Of a DNA stretch of 64,000 nt, positions 25,885 to 34,361 are shown one piece after another; within the stretch, counting starts at the first letter, position 1, and each line of letters begins with the position of its first letter. The notes under the pieces are model-generated. The model was given only the letters and a program-made list of their open reading frames with translations. It searched no databases and was not told the origin of the DNA. The stretch spans positions 137,885-201,884 of the forward strand of contig NZ_BAAAHE010000014.1 in assembly GCF_039525035.1 (NCBI RefSeq). The letters are read 5' to 3'. Position numbers and translations under genes: made by a program. Source of the DNA: Sporichthya brevicatena. GTDB taxonomy: Bacteria; Actinomycetota; Actinomycetes; Sporichthyales; Sporichthyaceae.

Positions 25885-27791
25885 GCGACTACGTCCCCTA
25901 CCTCATCATCGGGCTGACGACGGGCTCCATCTTCGGGCTGTCCGCGATGGGGCTGGTGCTGACGTACAAGACCTCCGGCGTCTTCAACTTCGCGCACGGC
26001 GCTTTCGGTGCCAGCGCGGCCTACCTGTTTCTCTGGCTACGGGATCGGCAGGACGTGCCGTGGCCGCTGGCGGTCCTGATCGCGGTGGCGGCGCTGGGGA
26101 TCGTCGGTGGGCTGGTCATGGAACGTCTCGCGGACGGTCTGAGCCGCGTGCCGCCCGGCTACCGCATCGTCGCGACCGTCGGTCTGATGCTCGCCCTCAT
26201 CGCGGCGTTGCAGTACATGTTCTCGACTCGCCAGCTGGGCCTTGCGCCGTTCCTGCCTCGCGACGAGGCGTTCACGATCAGCGGCGTCCAGGTCAAGTAC
26301 GACCATCTGATCACCGCCGCGGTCGCGATCGTCGCGGCGATCGCGCTGTCGGTCTTCTTCCGCTACGCCCGGCTGGGCAAGTGCATGCGCGCGGTCGTCG
26401 ACAGCCCCCAGTTGATGGATCTCGCCGGGGAGTCGCCGGTCGCTGTACGCCGGTACGCCTGGCTGATCGGGTGCACGTTCGCCGCGGTCTCCGGGGTGCT
26501 GTTCGCGTCGACGCAGCAATCGGTGGACGCCCTGCTCCTCTCGCTGCTGGTGGTCCAGGCGTTCGGTGCGGCGGCGATCGGTGGGTTCACCAGCATCCCC
26601 CTCGCGTACGTCGGCGGGCTGGTCGTCGGTCTGGCGCAGGCGATCACCAGCAAGGAGGTCTCCGGCACGCCGTCACTGACCGGCCTGGACATCTCCATGC
26701 CGTTCGTCATCCTCATCATCGTCCTGCTGGCGATGCCGAAGCACCGGCTGCAGGAGATCGGGCTCGTGGTCAAACCGCGGGCGCCCAGGCCGAGCCCGCT
26801 GCCGCCTCGGCTTCGCGCCGGCATCGCCGCCGCGGTGCTGCTGGGCGCGGTGCTCGTGCCGTTCGTCGTCGGCTCGAAACTGCCGGTGTGGACCAACGCG
26901 CTGTGCCACGTCACGTTGTTCGCCTCGCTGGGGCTGCTGGTCCTGAGCTCGGGGCAGATCTCGCTGTGTCAGTGGGGCTTCGCCGCGGTGGGCGGGGTGA
27001 CCTTCGCGCGCATGCTCGACTCCGGCGTCCCCTGGGGCTTCGCGGTGCTGCTGGGTGCGCTGGTCACGGTGCCGGTCGGCGCGCTGGTGGCCATCCCGGC
27101 CATCCGGCTCTCCGGCCTGTACCTCGGGTTGGCGACGCTGGGCTTCGGCGTCCTGCTCGCCGGGTTCTTCTACCAACGCGACTACTTCTTCGGCACGCGG
27201 TCGCTGCCGACTGCGCGTCCGCAGGCCTTCGGGCTCGAGAGCGACAGGGGCTTCTACTACCTGCTGCTGGCCATTGCCGTCGCCACCTTGCTCCTCGTTC
27301 ACGGGATCGAGCGTTCCCGTCTCGGTCGACTGCTGCGCGGACTCGCCGACTCACCTCTGGCGCTCATCACGCTCGGCACCAGCGCGAACGTCACCCGCGT
27401 CATCGTGTTCTCGATCTCGGCGTTCCTCGCCGGCTTGTCCGGAGCGACGTTCTCCGCGTTGTTCGGCTCGATCAGCGTCGACCAGTTCGGCTACTTCAAG
27501 TCGATCGTGATCCTCGCAGTGCTCGTCATCTCCGGGCGGACCACGCTCAACGCTGCCGTCGTCGCGCCCCTGCTGCTCATCGTCCTCCCCGGGTACGTCA
27601 CGAACGCCGACTTCCTGGTGCTGGAACAGTTGGCCTTCGGTCTGCTGGCGATCGCGGCGGCCTTGTTCGCGCAGCGACCGCTCGGCGAACGTGAGGTTCG
27701 CGGACCCCTCGTCGCCGCGACGGCCCTGCGCGCCGCGCGGCCGACGGGCACCACCCCGGACCGGGCAGCGGCGCTGTCCCTCAGTCGCTAG
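25881..27791 (+). CDS. Fused LivH-LivM ABC transporter permease (locus II)
   Basis: 636 residues. The N-terminal half (to about 300) is LivH-like (GLTTGSIFGLSAMGLVLTYKTSGVFNFAHG) and the C-terminal half LivM-like (SGLYLGLATLGFGVLLAGFFYQRDYFFG, later ISAFLAGLSGATFSALFGS). Together about 16-18 membrane helices form the complete import channel. ATG overlaps the upstream stop. It is paralogous to 53640. The matching LivF lies immediately convergent at 27781 with an 11-base overlap, but no LivG gene is present in this locus. Confidence 0.92.
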   Translation: MSDYVPYLIIGLTTGSIFGLSAMGLVLTYKTSGVFNFAHGAFGASAAYLFLWLRDRQDVPWPLAVLIAVAALGIVGGLVMERLADGLSRVPPGYRIVATVGLMLALIAALQYMFSTRQLGLAPFLPRDEAFTISGVQVKYDHLITAAVAIVAAIALSVFFRYARLGKCMRAVVDSPQLMDLAGESPVAVRRYAWLIGCTFAAVSGVLFASTQQSVDALLLSLLVVQAFGAAAIGGFTSIPLAYVGGLVVGLAQAITSKEVSGTPSLTGLDISMPFVILIIVLLAMPKHRLQEIGLVVKPRAPRPSPLPPRLRAGIAAAVLLGAVLVPFVVGSKLPVWTNALCHVTLFASLGLLVLSSGQISLCQWGFAAVGGVTFARMLDSGVPWGFAVLLGALVTVPVGALVAIPAIRLSGLYLGLATLGFGVLLAGFFYQRDYFFGTRSLPTARPQAFGLESDRGFYYLLLAIAVATLLLVHGIERSRLGRLLRGLADSPLALITLGTSANVTRVIVFSISAFLAGLSGATFSALFGSISVDQFGYFKSIVILAVLVISGRTTLNAAVVAPLLLIVLPGYVTNADFLVLEQLAFGLLAIAAALFAQRPLGEREVRGPLVAATALRAARPTGTTPDRAAALSLSR

Positions 27792-28476
27792 CGCCGACGT
27801 ACTGCGCGGCGAGCGCGGTGGCGTCGAGCTCGGTCGGTTCCCCGACGAAGGCGAGCTCGCCCCGGTTCAACAGGTACACGTAGTCCGCGGATCCCAGGGC
27901 GCGGGCGACGTACTGCTCCACGAGCAGCAGTGACGTGCCCTCGGCGGCCAGGCGGGCGAGGAACGCGAAGATCTCGTCGACCACCTTCGGTGCCAGCCCC
28001 ATGCTGACTTCGTCGAGCAGCACGACCGCGGGCCGCTGGACGTAGGCGCGCGCGAGCGCGAGCATCTGCTGCTCCCCGCCGGACAGCGTCCCCGCCTGCT
28101 GATGCATCCGCTCGCCGAGTCGCGGAAACGCGGCGACGGCCCGGTCGAACGCCTCGGCCTCGGTCCCGGGCCGGGCCTGCACCTCGATGTTGTCGCGGAC
28201 CGAGAGCGACGGGAACACGCCACGGCCCTCCGGCACATGACACACGCCCGCAGCGACCAGACGGTGGGGCGGGGCAGCGGTGAAGTCCCGGCCGTCGACG
28301 AGCACCCGGCCGGCGGTCGGACGCAGCAAGCCACTCGCGACGCGCAACAGCGTGGTCTTCCCCGCGCCGTTGGGGCCGAGCAGAGCGACGACGCTCCCGG
28401 CCGGGACCCGCAGGCTCACCCCGCGCAGCACGGTGGCCCCGGCGTACCCGGCGTGGACGTTCTCGAGCTCGAACAC
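27781..28476 (-). CDS. LivF-type ABC transporter ATP-binding protein
   Basis: 231 residues, the normal LivF length. Walker A is [14 protein letters not shown] (near residue 33), the Q-loop region is HVPEGRGVFPSLSV, the signature is LSGGEQQMLALARA, Walker B is VVLLDEVSMGLAP, and it ends VGASD. It energises LIV-type import. GTG start at 28476. It is encoded opposite to the permease and downstream of the SCP2-like gene, so it would be transcribed from the 28.93 kb promoter rather than with its permease. Confidence 0.92.
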   Translation of the reverse strand: MFELENVHAGYAGATVLRGVSLRVPAGSVVALLGPNGAGKTTLLRVASGLLRPTAGRVLVDGRDFTAAPPHRLVAAGVCHVPEGRGVFPSLSVRDNIEVQARPGTEAEAFDRAVAAFPRLGERMHQQAGTLSGGEQQMLALARAYVQRPAVVLLDEVSMGLAPKVVDEIFAFLARLAAEGTSLLLVEQYVARALGSADYVYLLNRGELAFVGEPTELDATALAAQYVGASD

Positions 28477-28502
28477 CGCGGCGGTCCCGGTCGCGTTCCC
28501 GG

Positions 28503-28907
28503 TCAGGTGGCCGGGAAGGCCGGGTCCAGGTGGCAGAGCCGGTCGATGAGGTAGGAGAAGCGCTTCATGTGCCGGAGCAGCACGGTCTGCTTGCCCTTGA
28601 TCTTCACCTTGCCGGTCGCCATTGCGGCGGTCGGATTCATCTCCAACGTGATCAGGGCCGCCCAGACGTCGGGCTTCGCGCTGATGACGAAGTCGACGGC
28701 GGGATCCTCGGCCGGGTCGAGTTCGCGGACCTCGACGATCTCGCCCGCGTCGAAGCGGAGGTAGAAGCGCTTGTCCACCGGGGGCAGGTACGCGTACACC
28801 ATCGTGTACGTGATCGGTATGGCCAGCTCACGCCACACGGGATCGGCGTTCAGGCTCGCGGCGAGCGACTCGTAGAGGCTGACGGTTCCGAACACCGGAC
28901 GGTCCAC
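28503..28907 (-). CDS. SCP2-like sterol-carrier domain protein
   Basis: 134 residues from the GTG at 28907, which follows GAAGGAG. The sequence FYLRFDAGEIVEVRELDPAEDPAVDFVISAKPDVWAALI...MATGKVKIKGKQTVLLRHMKRF has the SCP2 pattern of a central beta sheet followed by the G-K-V-K-I-x-G-x hydrophobic-tunnel helix. Such proteins bind sterols or fatty acyl-CoA and hand them to enzymes. Divergent from the aldehyde dehydrogenase gene across an island operator, and followed on the same strand by livF. Confidence 0.78.
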   Translation of the reverse strand: MDRPVFGTVSLYESLAASLNADPVWRELAIPITYTMVYAYLPPVDKRFYLRFDAGEIVEVRELDPAEDPAVDFVISAKPDVWAALITLEMNPTAAMATGKVKIKGKQTVLLRHMKRFSYLIDRLCHLDPAFPAT

Positions 28908-28932
28908 GGTGGCGCTCCTTCGCGCGATTACA

Positions 28933-28954
28933 TCAGTAGGCACTATATATACAT
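28933..28954. promoter_or_regulatory. Island operator copy 3 with overlapping -10 element
   Basis: TCAGTAGGCACTAT (28933-28946), reverse complement ATAGTGCCTACTGA, matches the island consensus. TATACAT at 28948-28954 is followed after seven bases by the aldehyde dehydrogenase ATG, as expected for leaderless transcription. Confidence 0.6.
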
Positions 28955-28961
28955 AGGCCCT

Positions 28962-30437
28962 ATGCTGGCGACCATGACGGCAACGGTGCTGCCCGAGGGA
29001 AACCTGGTCGTCGGCGACGAGCGGATCGCATCCTCCGATCTCGGCCGGATCGACCACACGAATCCTGCGACCGGCGAGGTGCAGGCCTCGATCGTCGCGG
29101 CCGGTCCGGGCGAGGTGGACCGCGCCGTGCAGGCCGCCCGCACCGCCTTCGCCGAGTGGCGGACCTGGCACCCGGGGGAGCGCCGTGACGTCCTGCTGCG
29201 TCTGGCGGCCACCATCGAGGCGGAGGGCGAGCGGCTCGGCCTGATCGGGAGTCTGGAGAACGGCACCCCCATCGCGTTCGGTGCGCTGGCCTGTGCGGCG
29301 ACGCCCGCGGACTGGTTCCGTTACTACGCCGGCTGGGTCGACAAGATCGAGGGACGGACCATTCCGGTCTATCCGCACGACGCCTTCGACTTCACGCTGC
29401 ACGAGCCGTACGGCGTCGTCGCCGTGCTCACGGCCTTCAACGCCCCGATGGGCTTCATCGGGCTCAAGGTTGCGGCGGCGCTGGCGGCGGGTAACTGCGT
29501 GGTCATCAAGCCGTCCGAACTCGCCCCGTTCACCACGCTGGCGTTCGCGGAGCTGTGTCTGCAGGCCGGGCTGCCCGCGGGTGTCGTCAACGTGGTGACC
29601 GGCGACGGCCGGACCGGGGATCTGCTGGTCCGTCACCCGGGCGTGGACCGCATCACCTTCACCGGGGGCGGTGCCACGGCACGTTCCGTCGTCGCGGCCG
29701 CGGCGGAGAACCTGACGCCGGTGACGTTGGAGCTGGGCGGGAAGTCGGCGAATTTGGTCTTCGCCGACGCGGACCTCGACAACGCGATCGCCATGGCCGT
29801 GCAGATGGGGGTGGCGCTCCAGAGCGGCCAGGGGTGCCTGCTGCCGACGCGGCTCCTCGTCGAGCGTTCGGTCTACGACGAAGTCGTCGAGGCGGTGGTG
29901 GACCTGTCCGAGAACATCGCGGTCGGAGACCCGATGGACAGCGGGACGCTGATGGGCCCCTTGATCAGTGAACGTCACTGTGAGCGGGTGCTCGGCGTGA
30001 TCGAGCGGGCCAAGGGCGAGGGCGCCGGTCGCCTCCTCACCGGTGGCGAACGGTTGGGTGGCGACCTCGCGAAGGGCTACTACGTCGCTCCCACGGTCTT
30101 CGGCGACGTGGACAACGCCAGTGCCTTGGCGCAGCACGAGATCTTCGGGCCGGTGCTCTCGGTGATCCCCTTCGACGACGAGGCCGAGGCGCTGGCGATC
30201 GCCAACGCCACGACCTACGGGCTCGCCGGTTTCGTCTTCACCGCGGACCTGGCCCGGGCGCACCGGGTGATCCGGGGCCTGGAGGCCGGCTACGTCTCGG
30301 TGAACGGGTTCAACTTCTTCCCCCCGAACGCGCCGTTCGGCGGCTGGAAGCAGAGTGGGCACGGCAAGGAGGGCGGCCTGGAGGGCCTGCTCGAGATGAC
30401 CCGGGTCAAGAACGCCTACGTGCTGTTCGAGGCTTGA
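28962..30437 (+). CDS. NAD(P)-dependent aldehyde dehydrogenase
   Basis: 491 residues. The family signatures are TAFNAPMGFIGLKVAAALAAGN (cofactor region), VTLELGGKSAN (general base Glu) and the nucleophile QSGQGC (Cys near residue 291), with the closing EIFGPVLSV and FGGWKQSG segments. It oxidises an aldehyde to an acid, probably the product of a P450 or alcohol dehydrogenase step, before CoA activation. Start ATG 28962 is seven bases after TATACAT; a second ATG at 28974 is possible. Its 3-prime end overlaps the convergent acyl-CoA dehydrogenase gene by 22 bases. Confidence 0.92.
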   Translation: MLATMTATVLPEGNLVVGDERIASSDLGRIDHTNPATGEVQASIVAAGPGEVDRAVQAARTAFAEWRTWHPGERRDVLLRLAATIEAEGERLGLIGSLENGTPIAFGALACAATPADWFRYYAGWVDKIEGRTIPVYPHDAFDFTLHEPYGVVAVLTAFNAPMGFIGLKVAAALAAGNCVVIKPSELAPFTTLAFAELCLQAGLPAGVVNVVTGDGRTGDLLVRHPGVDRITFTGGGATARSVVAAAAENLTPVTLELGGKSANLVFADADLDNAIAMAVQMGVALQSGQGCLLPTRLLVERSVYDEVVEAVVDLSENIAVGDPMDSGTLMGPLISERHCERVLGVIERAKGEGAGRLLTGGERLGGDLAKGYYVAPTVFGDVDNASALAQHEIFGPVLSVIPFDDEAEALAIANATTYGLAGFVFTADLARAHRVIRGLEAGYVSVNGFNFFPPNAPFGGWKQSGHGKEGGLEGLLEMTRVKNAYVLFEA

Positions 30438-31438
30438 GGGGCCAGGAGCTGCGCAATCGTGCGGCGGTGCTCGGCGGGGGATCCGAGGAAGGACTCCGCC
30501 CACGTCGCGCGCCGGAAGTAGCGGTGGGCAGGGTGCTCCCAGGTGACGCCGATCCCGCCGTGGACCTGGATGTTCTCCTCGGCGACGTGGACCAGCGCCT
30601 CCGAGCACCAGGCCTGGGCGATGGCGGAGAGCAGCGGAAGCCGGCCGGGGTCCTCGGTCGCGGCCCGGGCCGCCTCCTCGGCCGCGCTCCGCGCCAGCTC
30701 GACCTCGGTGGCGAGGTCGACGAGCAGGTGCTTCACGGCCTGGAACGACCCGATGACCCGGCCGAACTGGTACCGAGCCTTGGCGTAGGCGACAGCCATG
30801 TCGAGGCACGCCGTCGCGACCCCGACCTGCTCGGCCGCCAGCGCGACGCAGGCGTGGAGGCGCGCCGACGCCAGGACCGCGCCGGCGTCGGTGGTCACGA
30901 GACGGGCCGGAGCTCGGTCGAGCTCGATCCGGGCCTGCGGCCGGCTGGGGTCCAGGGTGGACAGCGCGACCACGTTGGAGATGTCATCTCCAACGACGGC
31001 GAAGAGCTGGCCGCCGGTGGGGACGAGGACGACGTCGGCGTCGGCGCCGGACAGGACGCGGTCGCACCGACCGGTCAGGCGCCAGGTGCCGGCATCGCGT
31101 TCGGCCGTCACCGCGGCATCGAGCACGAGCGTCGCGGTGACCTCGCCGGCGGCGATCCGGGGCAGGAACTCGGTGTCGCCGGCCGCCAGGAGGACGGGGG
31201 CGGCGAGGGCGGTGGTCGCGAAGAACGACCCCCCGGTCAGCGCCCGGCCGAACTCCTCGTGCACGATCGCCAGCTCGAGTGGCCCGCCGCCTGCTCCGCC
31301 CGTCGACTCGGGCAGCCCGAGGCCGAACAGGCCGAGTTCCTTCGCCGCCCGGTTCCAGTCGGGCTCTCCGGCGGCGACGAAGTCGCGTACGGCCGCGCGG
31401 AGCGCGGCGCGGTCGGCGTCGGTCGCGGCAGACGACAT
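30416..31438 (-). CDS. Acyl-CoA dehydrogenase, short form
   Basis: 340 residues from ATG 31438, after GGAGGT. It is shorter than a classical acyl-CoA dehydrogenase but has the C-terminal bundle signatures YQFGRVIGSFQAVKHLLVD and EENIQVHGGIGVTWEHPAHRYFRRA. In steroid degraders, short and long acyl-CoA dehydrogenases of this type form alpha2beta2 enzymes that oxidise sterol side-chain CoA esters. The divergent gene at 31491 is the obvious partner. One perfect copy of the dispersed palindrome lies inside the coding region, encoding GDDISN. Confidence 0.88.
   Translation of the reverse strand: MSSAATDADRAALRAAVRDFVAAGEPDWNRAAKELGLFGLGLPESTGGAGGGPLELAIVHEEFGRALTGGSFFATTALAAPVLLAAGDTEFLPRIAAGEVTATLVLDAAVTAERDAGTWRLTGRCDRVLSGADADVVLVPTGGQLFAVVGDDISNVVALSTLDPSRPQARIELDRAPARLVTTDAGAVLASARLHACVALAAEQVGVATACLDMAVAYAKARYQFGRVIGSFQAVKHLLVDLATEVELARSAAEEAARAATEDPGRLPLLSAIAQAWCSEALVHVAEENIQVHGGIGVTWEHPAHRYFRRATWAESFLGSPAEHRRTIAQLLAPQASNST
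30973..30995. repeat. Dispersed palindrome inside an acyl-CoA dehydrogenase gene
   Basis: A perfect palindrome of 23 bases with 11-base arms around one central T, core TGGAGATGTCATCTCCA. It is the most symmetric copy in the window and lies within coding sequence. Confidence 0.85.
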
Positions 31439-31470
31439 CGGGGCGCACCTCCGCGGCGACAAAACTATGG

Positions 31471-31484
31471 TTAGTGATTACTAT
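31471..31484. promoter_or_regulatory. Island operator copy 4 (TTAGTGATTACTAT)
   Basis: Fits the island consensus between two divergent acyl-CoA dehydrogenase genes. TACTAT at its end lies six bases before the ATG at 31491 and would be the -10 of a leaderless transcript. Confidence 0.6.
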
Positions 31485-31490
31485 ACCTAC

Positions 31491-32660
31491 ATGAATCAGG
31501 AGGAGGTCGTCCTCGACGCCGTCGCATCCCTGATCCGCACGCACCCGCCCACGGAGACGCCGGTCGAGGCCTTCTTCGGTGCGCAGTTCGACGCCGGGCT
31601 CGCCCGGGTGGATCTCCCGGTCGGGCGCGGCGGCCTGGGCCTGGATGCGCACTGGCAACGCCTGATCGATGACCGGTTGCGCGCCGCCGGGGCCAAGAGC
31701 CCGGTGCTCCGCAATCCGGTCGGCGTCGGCATGGGCCTTCCCACGCTGCTGCGGCACGGCACGCCCGAGCAGATCGAGCGTTACCACCGCCCGGCGTTCA
31801 CGTCGACCGAACTCTGGTGTCAGCTGTTCAGCGAACCGGGGTCAGGATCGGACCTCGCCGGGCTGTCGACGCGTGCGGTCCGGGACGGCGACGGCTGGCG
31901 GGTGACCGGCCAGAAGGTGTGGACCAGCCTCGGACACCTCGCGCAGATCGGCATGCTGCTGGCGCGCACCGATCCGGATGCCCCGAAGCATCGCGGAATC
32001 ACCTTCTTCCTGATCGACATGACTCAGGCCGCCGTCGAGGTCCGACCGCTTCGTCAGCTCACGGGCGACGCCGAGTTCAACGAGGTCTTCCTGACCGACG
32101 CGTGGGTTCCGGACTCGGCTCGTATCGGTGCGGTCGACGACGGCTGGAACGTCGCTCGGACGACCCTCGCGAACGAACGGGTCACGTTGTCCGGGGCGGG
32201 TGGCGGTATCCCGCGAGTCGGGGGCCGGGCCGTGGACGAGCTCATCGCCGGCGCCCGGAGCACCGGGGCCTGGGAGGACCCGCTGCTGCGGGACGACGTG
32301 GTACGCCGCTACGTGGAGGGGGAGGTCATCCGGTTCGCGAACCTTCGCGCCCGTCGACTTCGCGCCGCGGGGCAGCCCGGTCCGGAAGGCTCGATGATGA
32401 AGCTGGCCCAGGCGTTGTACAACCGGCGCCTCCAACGCACCGCGATGCGCGTCCTCGGCGACGCCGGGACGGCCTGGGACCCCGCCGACCCCCGGGGCGG
32501 GGATCCGGCTCACGGTCTGTTGCGCGCGCAGGCCAACACCATCGAGGGCGGCACCAGCAACGTGCTGCGGAACGTGGTGGGGGAGCGGGTGCTGGGGTTG
32601 CCGCGCGAGCCGGGTCCCGCGCCCGACACGCCCTGGTCGGCGCTCCCGCGGAACGGTTAG
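31491..32660 (+). CDS. Acyl-CoA dehydrogenase, FadE type
   Basis: 389 residues with WCQLFSEPGSGSDLAGLSTRA, GWRVTGQKVWTSLGHLAQIGMLLARTDP and the C-terminal NTIEGGTSNVLRNVVGERVLGLPREP. FAD-dependent alpha,beta-desaturation of an acyl-CoA is expected, possibly as heterotetramer with the divergently encoded 340-residue paralogue. No ribosome site precedes the ATG; the operator/-10 element ends six bases upstream, so leaderless translation is likely. The stop overlaps the convergent P450 stop by four bases. Confidence 0.9.
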   Translation: MNQEEVVLDAVASLIRTHPPTETPVEAFFGAQFDAGLARVDLPVGRGGLGLDAHWQRLIDDRLRAAGAKSPVLRNPVGVGMGLPTLLRHGTPEQIERYHRPAFTSTELWCQLFSEPGSGSDLAGLSTRAVRDGDGWRVTGQKVWTSLGHLAQIGMLLARTDPDAPKHRGITFFLIDMTQAAVEVRPLRQLTGDAEFNEVFLTDAWVPDSARIGAVDDGWNVARTTLANERVTLSGAGGGIPRVGGRAVDELIAGARSTGAWEDPLLRDDVVRRYVEGEVIRFANLRARRLRAAGQPGPEGSMMKLAQALYNRRLQRTAMRVLGDAGTAWDPADPRGGDPAHGLLRAQANTIEGGTSNVLRNVVGERVLGLPREPGPAPDTPWSALPRNG

Positions 32661-33901
32661 AGCAGGACGTCGAGCCGGTCGAGGCGACGGGACGGCAGCG
32701 TCTTGCGCCACGTCGGTTCAGCGGCGAGACGCATGTCGGGGAAGCGGCGGAACAGGCTGCCGAGGGTGACAACCCCGGTCTGTCGCCCGATCGCGCGGCC
32801 GATGCAGAAGTGGATGCCGTGGCCGAAGGCCAGGGTCTCGTTGAGGTTGGTCCGCTCGATGTCGAACCGGTCCGGGTCGGGGAAGACTGCGGGATCCCGG
32901 TTGGCCGCAGCGATCAGGCCCATCACCTGCTCGTTCTGGATGATCGGTTCGCCGTCGATCTCGGTGTCCTCCAGTGCGAACCGCATGAAGACGTTCTGCA
33001 GCGGGGACTCGTACCGCAGGATCTCGTCGATCGTGTTCTCGATGAGTTCGGGACGTTCGCCCAGCCGGACGCGCTGCTCGGGATTGCTCAGCAGCAGGTA
33101 CGTCCCCGTCGTGATCAACCCGGCGGTGGTCTCGTTGCCGGCCGCGATGATGGTGAACAGCAGGTTCGCCAACTCCGTGGTGGTCAGGCGGTCGCCGTCC
33201 TCCTCGGCCGCGATGAGACGACTCAGCAGGTCGTCGCCGAGGTTCCGGCGTCGAGCCGCGATCAGGTCCTTGATGTAGGCGTCGAACTCGATCGTCGCCG
33301 CGTCCGCGAGCTCGATGAGGTCCGCCTCGAGCACCGGCTTCATCGGAGCGCTGACCGCGTCGACCCACGCCTGCACCATCGCGTAGTCGTCCATGGGGGC
33401 GTCGAGCAACTTGCACACCACCATGGCGGGGACCGGGGACCCGAGGTCGGCCATGATCTCCGACTTTCCGGCATCGGCCATGGCGTCCAGACGCTCGTCG
33501 ACGAACGCCTGCACGGCGGGTCGCAGATTGACGACGGTCTTGGGCGTGAACGCGAACGCGGCGAGGCGGCGCATCCGGGTGTGCTGCGGGGGATTGGTGA
33601 AGATCAGGATCTCTTTGGTCATCTTGATGAACGGGTGGTCGGCGAACTCGTCCGCCCCGGAGCCGAAACCGTTCTGGAAGGCCGTCGAACGCAACATGTC
33701 GAGACAGGCCGCGTGGCTCGACAGGAAGCGCACACCGAGGATGCTCGGAAAGTTCGGAGCCACGCTGCGCAGGGCGTGGTAGAGCGGGTACGGATCGGCC
33801 GGCTGCGGCTCGCTCATCAGCTCGATCAGCAGGTCGTCGGGGTCCGTGCTCAGAGCTTCATCGGCGGGCATCGTCAGGTCCTCCGCGGTTTCCGCGTCCA
33901 T
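32657..33901 (-). CDS. Cytochrome P450
   Basis: 414 residues, soluble bacterial P450 length. The I-helix is IIAAGNETTAG, the K-helix ExxR is EILRYES, and the haem loop is FGHGIHFCIGRAIG with Cys as iron ligand. It should hydroxylate a hydrophobic substrate with electrons from a ferredoxin, which is not encoded nearby. ATG 33901 follows GAGGCAGGCA. Divergent from the SCP2-like/SDR operon across an island operator, which suggests induction by the same substrate. Steroid- or terpenoid-type CYP125/CYP142-like roles are possible but not shown. Confidence 0.93.
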   Translation of the reverse strand: MDAETAEDLTMPADEALSTDPDDLLIELMSEPQPADPYPLYHALRSVAPNFPSILGVRFLSSHAACLDMLRSTAFQNGFGSGADEFADHPFIKMTKEILIFTNPPQHTRMRRLAAFAFTPKTVVNLRPAVQAFVDERLDAMADAGKSEIMADLGSPVPAMVVCKLLDAPMDDYAMVQAWVDAVSAPMKPVLEADLIELADAATIEFDAYIKDLIAARRRNLGDDLLSRLIAAEEDGDRLTTTELANLLFTIIAAGNETTAGLITTGTYLLLSNPEQRVRLGERPELIENTIDEILRYESPLQNVFMRFALEDTEIDGEPIIQNEQVMGLIAAANRDPAVFPDPDRFDIERTNLNETLAFGHGIHFCIGRAIGRQTGVVTLGSLFRRFPDMRLAAEPTWRKTLPSRRLDRLDVLL

Positions 33902-33923
33902 TGCCTGCCTCAGCTAAGCATGT

Positions 33924-33937
33924 ATAGTACCTACTAT
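33924..33937. promoter_or_regulatory. Island operator copy 5 (ATAGTACCTACTAT)
   Basis: The most symmetric copy: six-base arms ATAGTA and TACTAT around a two-base centre. It overlaps the ATG at 33936. TATAGT (33923-33928) is seven bases upstream of that ATG, consistent with a leaderless transcript. Confidence 0.65.
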
Positions 33938-34361
33938 GCCAGAGAGCGCGTTCGCGAAGCCTGACGACGTCTACGAAACCCTCGGCGCCTTCATGAAAGA
34001 GATCGTGAACCACCCGGAGATCGGGCCGAAGTTCACGGCGAGCAACACGAGCTTCCACATCGTCTACACCGAGCCCAGCGGGTGTGAGATGACCGTGGAC
34101 TGCACGGGGCCCACGACGGTGGTCACCTGCGGGCCCGGGGCCCCGCCGGCCGAGATCAATCTGCAGATGTCGGCGCACGACGGGCATTTGTTCTGGCTCG
34201 GCCGACTCAACATGACCCTCGCGCTGGCTCGGCAGCAGGTGAAGGTCTCGGGAACGATGTCGAAGATGATGAAGCTCCTGCCGGCCCTGCGGCCGTGCTT
34301 CCCGCTGTACCGGGAGTTCCTCACCGAACACGGCCGGGCCGACTTGGCGGAAGCGCGATGA
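33936..34361 (+). CDS. SCP2-like lipid-binding protein
   Basis: 141 residues. A beta-rich first half (SFHIVYTEPSGCEMTVDCTG) leads into INLQMSAHDGHLFWLGRLNMTLALARQQVKVSGTMSKMMKLLPAL, a helix-strand-helix arrangement of the SCP2 fold with the V-x-G-x-M-x-K tail. It probably binds a sterol- or polyketide-like substrate or its CoA ester. First gene of a plus-strand operon that runs to 40753; its stop overlaps the SDR start by ATGA. Confidence 0.75.
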   Translation: MPESAFAKPDDVYETLGAFMKEIVNHPEIGPKFTASNTSFHIVYTEPSGCEMTVDCTGPTTVVTCGPGAPPAEINLQMSAHDGHLFWLGRLNMTLALARQQVKVSGTMSKMMKLLPALRPCFPLYREFLTEHGRADLAEAR

